A DNA stretch of 64,000 bases, from assembly GCA_026874595.1 (NCBI GenBank), contig CM049309.1, positions 12,326,576 through 12,390,575 on the forward strand. Reading direction: 5' to 3'. The DNA comes from Sipunculus nudus. Its lineage: Eukaryota > Annelida > Sipuncula > Golfingiida > Sipunculidae. Each line of letters opens with the position of its first letter. The stretch's first letter is position 1. The position numbers were made by a program, and so were the translations under genes. Below are positions 58,901 through 64,000 of the stretch, in pieces. Under the pieces are notes generated by a model. The model was given only the letters and a program-made list of their open reading frames with translations. It was not told where the DNA came from and did no database searches.

Positions 58901-61900
58901 AACATAGAAAATTTCACGAAAAATATAAATTTTCATGACAAGTGCACATGTTTGGACTTTTTTTTTGCAGTGCCTGCAGATACGGACCTGATTTTGGTGT
59001 GTTGGCAGATAATGACCAGTTACAGATCGAGTTCTTGTTTTGTCCCAGTTGTCCTACTTTTGACCATTTGACTGCTCCTGAACATAGAAACTTTCATGAA
59101 AAAATAGAAATTTTCATAACAAATGCATATGTACGGACTTTTTTTCCGCAATGCCTGCAGATACCGCCCTGATTTTTTATGTGTGGGCAGATAATGACCA
59201 GTTACAGATGGAGTTCGCGTTTCGTCTCGGTTGACCTACTTTTGATTGTTTTTTATGGCTCCTAAACATAGAAAATTTCATGAAAAATATAAATTTTCAT
59301 GATAAATGTACATGTACAGCTGTTTCTAGCCCTCAGCTCATAGGCTGATGGGTTATTGTCGTCACCCAAGCTGTCCGTCTATCGGTCCGTTCATCTTTCT
59401 GTCCGGTGTCCGTCTGTTCCGCTTCTGTTAACTTTTACCTTGTGAGCGGGATATCTCTAAAAGGATTCACCGTTGGAATTTTATTTCATCAGTGAAGATG
59501 TACATAGATAAAATCTCGGTCAAGTTCGAAGATGGGTGACCTTGACCCATTTTTCCACATTTTAGAGCTGATTATAGAAAAACACTCAGAAGCTTATATC
59601 TCAGGAACCATTGTGTGGATTTTCACAAAACTTACTATGATCATTGGGACTGATGGTCTGTATGTGCTGCACAATTTTGGTGGCGCCACCTGCAATTTCT
59701 GATTTTTTAATGAAATTTTATCGGATTTTCAATTTTGGCCTTTTGTGCAGGATATCTCTAAAGGTATTCAACATAGGAACTTCATTACTTCAGTGCTATT
59801 GCATTATATTAACAAAATCTTGGTCAAGTTCAAAGGTGGGTGGTCTTGACCTACTTTTCAAGGTCACAGAGATTAGAATAGAAAAAAAACTTATTTCTCA
59901 GGAAGCATTTGATGGATTGTTATGAAACATGGTACATACCTCTCCAATGTAAATTTATAACTGATTATCAGCTTTTGCTAATATTCTAGTTTCGCAATGC
60001 AATGCTTACAAATACTGGCCTAATGTTTGGTCTGTGGGCGCATAATGACCACTTACAGATCGAGTTCGCGTTTCGTCCCAGTTGACCTATTTTTGACCAT
60101 ATGACAGATCCTGAACATAGAAAATTTCATGAAAGACAGAAATGTTCATGAAAAATGCACAAGTATGGAACTTTTTTCACAATGCGTGCAGATACTGGCC
60201 TGATTTTTGGTGTGTTGCTTGATAATGACCCTAACAGATTGAGTTTGCATTTTGCCCTTGATGACCTACTTTTGACCTTACAACACCTCCTGAACTTAAA
60301 AAATTTTACATAATTTAACAAATGTTTCTAATTTGCCCCAGGCGGGGGCATTCGTGTCGTTCCGACACATCTAGTTTAGTTGGGTAATCCTGGACCTTGA
60401 ATTGATCCATATGGGTGAAAATTTCACAAATCATTTGATATCTTAAGAGTAAGTGGATGGGTTTCCCAAAAGTGTGTATGACCAGAGATCTTGGATCAAA
60501 CATATCTTGTCATTGGTTTTACCCAAAAAATTACCTTGTACAAAAAGACTTGTGAAGCCACCTTCAGTAGTTTCTGTTTTCGCACAGTTTCACTCCACAT
60601 ATAATTGACAACTTATGTAACAAATAAAAATAAAATATGAATTTCCTTTCAAATAAACATGTGCTTAAATGTGGGTCAGAAGTCAGAGCCTCATCATGAA
60701 TAGCTCTGTTTAATAAAGATATGTGGTGCCACCTGTGCAGCATGTCCATATGAATATGTGGGACTTTATAAAGGGAGTGTATAGATATAACTCCTATAAA
60801 GCCTAAGGATAATGCTGCATCTGTGATGGCAAGATGATTTTCTTGTCATCATCCATGACAGCTTCAGATAGACAGGATGTAACCATTGTTTGTGTGTCTG
60901 CTTCAGATGCTCACAGACATGGATGAGTGGGCTGTGCTGTCTGATGAGGACAGTGATGGGGATGGAGAAGATGATGATGGTGGGTCACCTGTACTCTTTA
61001 TTCATTCCTTATCAACCTCCCTTTTGGTGACAATGAAAAAATATATAAACTTTGAAGAAAACTTATCATTCTACTATAAATCACTGTTCTGGGCATCACC
61101 GATTCAGGTCAATCCTCTGGGTACTGTTTCATAATTAATGTTCAGTTTGTCCCCAAACTCTGTCAGCAAATAGATTTGTACCATGGGCATTTCTTTAGAC
61201 CTCTCCCAGGTCACACCCCTGTAGCCCTATCGAATTTCAATTGATTCCCCCCCCCCCCCCATCATATCAAGGGCCTGCCACCTTCCAACAAACCTGACAA
61301 AAGCACTTTGCGGCATTGTTTTCCATATCAGGGTCACTTATGAAGCAAGAGAGGTCTAGTTTTCTACTGTAGGTAGCATTGTAACAAGTTGTAACAGAGA
61401 TCACCTCACACATGAATTAGCAGGGCTAAGGTCCGCTAGTCATATTAGTAACCCAAATGTGACATGAAGGTTTTGATTAGGAACTCCACAGTCTATATTT
61501 TACAATATTTTGATGTATTCCCATGATTTGACAGGTTGAATGTATCACTGCATTAGTAGCTGCCTGATTTAGATGATGATATTTGCAGTGTGTACAAGCG
61601 AGTATAAAACATTTCTCCTTCTTGGAGCATTCATTTGTTCTTGCCTTGAATGCATTAAATGGGTTTGAATATTGTGGAATATAAATCTATTAATATTTTC
61701 TACATTTTAAATTGCAGACTTGTAATGCTTATTTTAATTCTGACTTTTGTTTTGCTGTCTGACTTTCTGATATCTTTGACAGAATAAGAATATTTTATCG
61801 GGATCATATGACTTCTTTGTGCATACATAATTGTTTGTGATGGACTGTTTTATTTATTAATCATTGATTAATCAGTTTAATTGATTATGAAAGAAAAGGA

Positions 61901-62117
61901 TCAATTATCGATATAATTGATAAATTGGCACACCACTAATGATCATGTGCAAGCTTCTCTGAATGTTTATTGCAGAAGACAAACCCAAAAAGCCAAAAGC
62001 CAAACAACCAAAGAAGAAGACACGCAAGGAAAAGCGGAATTCTGATGATGAAGCTTTGGAGGAAAGTGATAGTTTTGATGAGGGACAAGAAGTGGACTAT
62101 ATGACAGACACAGACAG
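30987..62117 (+). CDS. GTF2F1: Gene 2: TFIIF large subunit (RAP74), N-terminal part, 8 exons, continues past window
   Basis: Exons 30987-31004, 32513-32562, 33551-33620, 33977-34182, 34949-35119, 58300-58429, 60907-60979 and 61976-62117 chain in phase to 286 residues plus two bases. The product is the alpha subunit of general transcription factor TFIIF, which pairs with the small subunit (RAP30) and acts with Pol II in the nucleus during initiation. Evidence: SVRVPKATDKKFSILKFG, the MPKFGAGSEFGREQKEEARR stretch, DQPWVLR, SYYIFTQCPDGAFEAHPV, EWYNFTP, and in the linker EGQEVDYM-like GQEVDYMTD, all closely matching vertebrate RAP74 in order. Residues about 1-172 are the dimerisation domain; about 180-286 are acidic and lysine-rich linker. 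Human RAP74 is about 517 residues, so the C-terminal winged helix lies beyond the right edge. Intron 5 is 23.2 kb. Confidence 0.93.
31005..32512 (+). other. GTF2F1 intron 1
   Basis: AT-rich, with a G-run at 31196-31207 and the piggyBac-type MITE (31471-31744). No other feature recognised. Confidence 0.7.
31471..31744. mobile_element. piggyBac-type MITE with TTAA target duplication
   Basis: TTAA then CCCTTTACTGTTT at 31471-31487, and its exact inverse AAACAGTAAAGGG then TTAA at 31728-31744. CCC..GGG ends flanked by TTAA are the hallmark of the piggyBac superfamily. At 274 bases with no ORF it is non-autonomous. Confidence 0.82.
32513..32562 (+). CDS. GTF2F1: GTF2F1 exon 2
   Basis: It encodes KPSASSSEKAFSVRVP; VRVPK is the first conserved RAP74 strand. 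Acceptor ttttctttcag, donor gtgagt, phase 0 to 2. Confidence 0.9.
33551..33620 (+). CDS. GTF2F1: GTF2F1 exon 3
   Basis: It encodes KATDKKFSILKFGSNKFDFT then ECGQ, aligning with the second strand region of RAP74. Acceptor catattacag, donor gtaaga, phase 2 to 0. Confidence 0.92.
33977..34182 (+). CDS. GTF2F1: GTF2F1 exon 4
   Basis: It encodes TVIARENNLKEYKQAYDI, DQMPKFGAGSEFGREQKEEA, RRKKYGIMIKKYSVDDQPWV and LRAGTGKQSKK. This is the most conserved stretch of the dimerisation domain (GAGSEF, EEARRKKYG, DQPW). Acceptor taatttcag; the donor gttagt is weak but gives the right phase 2. Confidence 0.93.
34949..35119 (+). CDS. GTF2F1: GTF2F1 exon 5
   Basis: It encodes FKGSKEGGVLENASYYIFTQ, CPDGAFEAHPVQEWYNFTPV and NYKYLNSEEAEEEFV. 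The SYYIFTQCPDGAFEA and WYNFTP motifs are near-identical to vertebrate RAP74. Acceptor ctcctacag, donor gtcagt. Confidence 0.95.
35195..35430 (+). repeat. Dispersed repeat I, copy 2
   Basis: The second copy of the repeat seen at 1183-1430, at the start of GTF2F1 intron 5. The two are clearly related but diverged. Confidence 0.55.
36010..36385 (+). mobile_element. B-family element B3, 5' part
   Basis: It begins AGTTCAGCTGACTGAAAGTC, then a GTCC/GTCT tract and GTTAACCAGGCACAATTCC, followed by one B unit to a ggtggcgccgcc variant (36347-36358). It is cut at a T-run by the next element (36386). A B-type right part at 56445-56714 may be its other end. Confidence 0.65.
37077..39690 (+). mobile_element. 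A-family element A6, complete copy
   Basis: Hairpin head 37077-37105, GTCC-rich tract to about 37150, conserved block tggcacgttttgaaacc, then several ACGTGCCATGG-type sub-blocks inverted relative to the gene 1 copies, and a tail CAGCTGAGCG..GACCCATGGGTC..CTTG ending about 39690. The 5' GCTCAGCTG and 3' CAGCTGAGC form a subterminal inverted repeat. Length 2.6 kb; no protein-coding capacity seen. Confidence 0.82.
39388..40200 (+). repeat. Tandem duplication, unit about 405-410 bases
   Basis: Unit 1 (about 39388-39790) and unit 2 (about 39791-40200) both run from the tail of an A element through CATGGGTCCCTTGTT and on into aatgagaccatgtcacacc...cagccagctcttgg. They are nearly identical, indicating a recent event that crossed an element boundary. 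Confidence 0.8.
41111..44264 (+). mobile_element. B-family element B1
   Basis: Head hairpin 41115-41143 (AGCTCAGCTGACT..AGTCATCTGAGCT), GTCC/GTCT tract 41160-41217, then six tandem units of about 330 bases (GGCACAAATCGTAAC, GACCTAGAATCTTC, GTCTCTGTTACCCATATCC, GACTGGTGGCGCCACCTGTA, TTTTTGAGACCTTT). After the sixth unit an E element is inserted (43191-44081). The tail is GTCAGCTGAACG..GACCCATGGGTC..CTTG at about 44262. Confidence 0.82.
43191..44081 (+). mobile_element. E-family element inside B1
   Basis: Starts GTATCCACCAAAACGAAGTT and ends CCCGTATTCTAG|TTTT. It occupies the same position in B1 as the copy in B2 but is about 275 bases shorter, lacking about one internal unit. Confidence 0.8.
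44265..44763 (+). mobile_element. C/D fragment between B1 and B2
   Basis: 44265-44413 matches part of the C element unit at 59180-59330 (tgtgggcagataatgaccag); 44414-44763 matches the left half of D at 59331-59706 through GGTGGCGCCACCTGCAATTT. It stops at a T-run where B2 begins; the rest of D is missing. Confidence 0.8.
44764..48131 (+). mobile_element. B-family element B2
   Basis: Head hairpin 44765-44793, shorter GTCC tract, six tandem units, the inserted E element (46807-47971), and a tail ending GACCTATGGGTC..CTTG about 48129. It is near-identical to B1 from the fourth unit onwards, including the position of E, so the two are copies of one composite. Confidence 0.83.
46807..47971 (+). 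mobile_element. E-family element inside B2
   Basis: Hairpin head GTATCCGCCAAAAC / GTTTTGCGGATAC, tail CCGATTTTGGCAGATACA then CCCGTATTCTAG. One more internal unit than the copy in B1. Confidence 0.82.
48131..50300 (+). mobile_element. Right-hand remains of element X and related A sequence
   Basis: 48131-48480 continues X (matches 39073-39430). 48640-50150 matches, inverted, the A3 region 18850-20170, including CT tracts (48886-48977, 49836-49924), the block ctgtcaacagctcatcaaa and the palindromic tgtacatgcc block. No intact tail was found. Confidence 0.6.
50362..56444 (+). mobile_element. F-family element(s), with G array inside
   Basis: The head GAACCTGTGAGCTTATGCGA is followed by a GTCGTGCGTCGTCTGT tract. 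A related head occurs at 51213. Tails with TTCGCATAAGGCCTGTAGG then CCTTG|TTTT end at 56444, and a variant at about 53549. The 5' CTTATGCGA and 3' TCGCATAAG are exact inverted copies. The body contains GGTGGCGCCACC units (50831, 51594) and ttcactcagtgcagccagg tandem units. How many insertions this represents is not resolved. Confidence 0.6.
53550..55215 (+). repeat. G array 1: about 290-base units with GGTCA half-sites
   Basis: Units start near 54039, 54318, 54607 and 55070 with ttagtttctggatgataatt and each contain the phrase gaggtcaaaggtcaaggtca or close variants. Four or more units; the first 500 bases and the unit near 54889 are more diverged. Confidence 0.75.
56915..58002 (+). mobile_element. 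E-family element, 5'-truncated
   Basis: It carries typical E units (cacatatctcgaaaaccgtt, GGTGGCGCCACC at 57864) and a tail TTTCGGCGGATACACC then CCCATATTCTAG at 57999-58002. The head hairpin is missing. Confidence 0.7.
58300..58429 (+). CDS. GTF2F1: GTF2F1 exon 6
   Basis: It encodes RDKTMNYFSIMLKKRLKGEE followed by an acidic stretch and KKKKKGKKKRDF. The NYFSIM strip closes the dimerisation domain; the lysine-rich end begins the linker. Acceptor tatttctag, donor gtaagt, phase 2 to 0. It is reached only across the 23.2 kb intron 5. Confidence 0.93.
58676..60374 (+). mobile_element. C-family element in GTF2F1 intron 6
   Basis: Head hairpin ATGCCCCCGCCAC-AAA-GTGGCCGGGGCAT (58676-58703), then a GTCCTTCTGTCC tract, then about 150-180-base tandem units (gcctgcagatactggcctga, gataatgaccagttacagatc). 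The tail is GGCGGGGGCA (inverse of the head), a stem GTGTCG-TTC-CGACAC, then AT and CTAG|TTT. Length 1.7 kb including nested D. This is the clearest example of the shared architecture. Confidence 0.85.
59331..59994 (+). mobile_element. D-family element nested in C
   Basis: Head hairpin AGCCCTCAGCTCATAGGCTGATGGG, then a tcacccaagctgtccgtc tract, body with GGTGGCGCCACC (59679), tail CTGATTATCAGC and ATATTCTAG|TTT at about 59993. The C unit reads continuously across it if D is removed (acagctgttt / tttcgcaatgc). Confidence 0.8.
60907..60979 (+). CDS. GTF2F1: GTF2F1 exon 7: acidic linker
   Basis: It encodes MLTDMDEWAVLSDEDSDGDG then EDDD. It corresponds to the aspartate/serine-rich linker of RAP74, which is poorly conserved in sequence but conserved in composition. 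Acceptor tctgcttcag, donor gtgggt, phase 0 to 1. Confidence 0.87.
60980..61975 (+). other. GTF2F1 intron 7
   Basis: No element recognised; a C-run lies at about 61246-61260. An ORF reading through exon 7 into this intron is a read-through, not a gene. Confidence 0.6.
61976..62117 (+). CDS. GTF2F1: GTF2F1 exon 8: basic then acidic linker
   Basis: It encodes EDKPKKPKAKQPKKKTRKEK, then RNSDDEALEESDSFDEGQEV and DYMTDTD. The SDDEA-E-SD...GQEVDYM string matches the human linker. Acceptor tattgcag, donor gtgaga, phase 1 to 2. The coding sequence continues beyond the window. Confidence 0.92.
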
Positions 62118-62149
62118 GTGAGATATGTGTGTTTTATCTGTATAGAAGT

Positions 62150-63395
62150 GAATAAAGTTCAAGTTGCGAAAGGTATAAAGTGACACCTCCATTCTTGAGT
62201 TTGTCTGTCCGTCTGTCTGACTGTCCATCTGGAATTGGCTTGTGGATCGATTTCAAGCAAAACCATTTAACCAAACCTTTCATCTTGCATATAGCACTCA
62301 CCCACCTATAGATGAAGAACCCTATTGATTTTGAGGTCACAGGGTCATAGGTCACAGCCACAGGGTCTACTTCTTGAAAAACCTTGTGGACCCATATAAA
62401 GCCAAACCATTTGACCAAAACCTTTCATCTTGAAAATATGGCTCACCCACCCATGAATGAAAAACCCCATCAATTTTGAGGTCAGAGGGTCAAAGGTCAT
62501 GGCCATAAGGTCCACTTCTTGAAAAAGCTGTTGGACCCATTTAAAGCCAAACTGTTTGACCTTAACCTTTCATCTTGAACGAATGGCTCTCCCACCCATG
62601 TATGAACACCCCTATATTTCGAGGTCATGAGGTCAAAGGTCACTGTCACAGGGCCCATTTCTTCAAAAAGCTTATGGACCAATTTAATGCCAAACCATTT
62701 GACTAAATACTGTTATCTTGCAAATATGGCTAACCCACCCATGAATGAAAAACCTTATCAATTTTGAGGTCAGAGGGTCAAAGGTCATAGCCACAGGATC
62801 AAAGCCAAACTGTTTTACCTAAACCCCTCACCTTGAAAAAATGGATGAAGAACCCTATTGATTTTGAGGTCAAAGGGTCATAGGTCACGGCCGCAGGGCC
62901 CACTTCTTGAAAAAATTGTGGACCCATTTAAAACCAAACTGTTGGACCAAAACCTTTCATCTTGAACATATGGCTCCCCCACCCATGAATGAAGAACCCT
63001 ATCGATTTTGAGATCAGAGGGTCAAAGGTCACGGCCACAGGGCCCCCTTCTTGAAATAATCTAAAGCCAAACCGTTCGAAGAAAACCTTTCATCTTGCAC
63101 ATAAGGCTCACCTACCCATGGATAGGGAACACAGGGTCAAAGGTCACGGCCACAGGATCCACTTCTTGAAATAGCTTGTGGACCCATTTTTAGCCATACC
63201 GTTTGACAAACACCTGTCTTCTTGCTCATGTAACTCATCCACCTATGGATGGAGAACCTTATGTAGTTTCCCATTCTTTAGAAAGATTTTTCAAAGCATT
63301 TAATGCAAAACTTTTTATCCCAAACCTTCGATCTATGGTTACAGGCCAATTGGGGAAGAACACTATTTATTTTGAGGTCAAAAGGTCATAGGACC
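62150..63395 (+). repeat. G array 2: about 170-180-base units with GGTCA half-sites
   Basis: About seven units in GTF2F1 intron 8, each with cctttcatcttg, cccacccatgaatgaagaac, gattttgaggtca, gggtcaaaggtcacggccac. It starts after a GTCC/GTCT tract (62200-62230). Related to array 1 in the GGTCA phrase and in the catcttg..atatg block. Confidence 0.75.
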
Positions 63396-63399
63396 CTAG

Positions 63400-64000
63400 T
63401 TAGCGCAGCTGACTATAAGTCATCTGAGCTATAGTCGTGGTCCATTGTCAGTCGTCCGTCCGTCTGTCTGTCCGTCCGTCTGTCTTGATGTCTGTCTGTA
63501 AGACTGGCACGTTTCGACACCATTGGACCTACGAATCTGAAATTCCCCATACAGTTAGATGTCCCCAAAATCTCCTACCATGACGAAAATTGGGTCAATA
63601 GGACTTTGTTCCTTCAAGATATTAAGGAAAAACCTCAATTTTTTATTAGAAATCTATTTTCACACTTCAGGACTGCCTAATATCAAAACCACTCATCTGT
63701 TTTTCTTTATATTTACCATTAATATTCCTCTATATAGTTCCTATGTACATGCCAGAAATTAAGTTAGTATTATTTAATTTAAAAAAGTTATGGGCCCAAA
63801 CATAATGGACTTTGTAAAAAAATCAGGAAAGATATTTGGTCACTTAAGACCAAAAGTGTTAAAGGTAGGGACATTTTTTCAGTAATACAACTTTAATTGA
63901 TCAAAATTTAATTGTATACCAAAAATTAGATCAAAATCTGTTAAATTTTTTTAAATATTAACAAAAATAAAAAATTGGTACCTTAAATTTTGCCCAAGAT
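63400..64000 (+). mobile_element. A-family element A7, 5' part, runs off the window
   Basis: Head hairpin 63402-63430 (one substitution in the left arm), GTCC/GTCT tract 63450-63500, then tggcacgtttcgacaccatt and blocks matching 37150-37640. The right part is outside the window. Confidence 0.8.

Noticed and set aside
1-64000. Autonomous transposase, helicase or reverse transcriptase gene for the A-F elements
   Set aside because: No long ORF or recognisable catalytic motif was found; apart from the LINE tail near 29.7 kb all mobile sequence here appears non-autonomous.

Overview
The window is animal nuclear DNA: AT-rich, intron-dense, with GT..AG introns whose exon phases can be chained, and with very heavy repeat load. 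The protein-coding content and the style of the repeats (GTCC/GTCT-rich interspersed elements) suggest a lophotrochozoan, most likely a bivalve mollusc; no species can be named from the sequence alone. No bacterial, plasmid or viral gene was recognised.

Two genes are divergently arranged around a 5.3 kb intergenic region (25659-30986). Gene 1 lies on the minus strand (25658 down to 1920). I could chain 15 coding exons with every phase matching, giving 647 residues: a signal peptide, two tandem copies of a cysteine-rich extracellular module of the metazoan PTHR22255-type family (DUF7042-DUF7045 class), and a C-terminal hydrophobic anchor. Gene 2 lies on the plus strand from 30987 and runs off the right edge. 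Its eight visible exons encode the N-terminal 286 residues of the TFIIF large subunit (GTF2F1/RAP74): the RAP30-dimerisation domain and the start of the acidic/lysine-rich linker. The two products are functionally unrelated: one is a secreted or surface protein, the other a Pol II general transcription factor.

Almost everything else is mobile-element sequence. At least six families (called A-F here) share one architecture: a 5' hairpin at the edge of a T-run, a GTCC/GTCT-rich simple repeat, a body that is often tandemly repeated, a short inverted copy of the 5' motif near the 3' end, a 3' palindrome or hairpin, and a terminus CTTG or CTAG followed by T. No transposase ORF is visible. Several insertions can be undone by eye because one element sits inside another, and each time the join is within a T-run (T|T). 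This resembles non-autonomous Helentron-like elements (HINE/Pearl/DINE type), which is an inference. All recognised intronic copies are in the sense orientation of the host gene: minus in gene 1, plus in gene 2. Intron 5 of GTF2F1 (23.2 kb) is a multi-level nest of these elements.

Smaller items are a piggyBac-type MITE with TTAA target sites (31471-31744), a 310 bp MITE with 21 bp perfect inverted repeats (26447-26756), another possible MITE (17085-17578), a LINE 3'-end remnant (about 29699-29818), two arrays built on GGTCA-type half-sites (53.6-55.2 kb and 62.2-63.4 kb), a GAT-rich array that fills intron 10 of gene 1, and several microsatellites.
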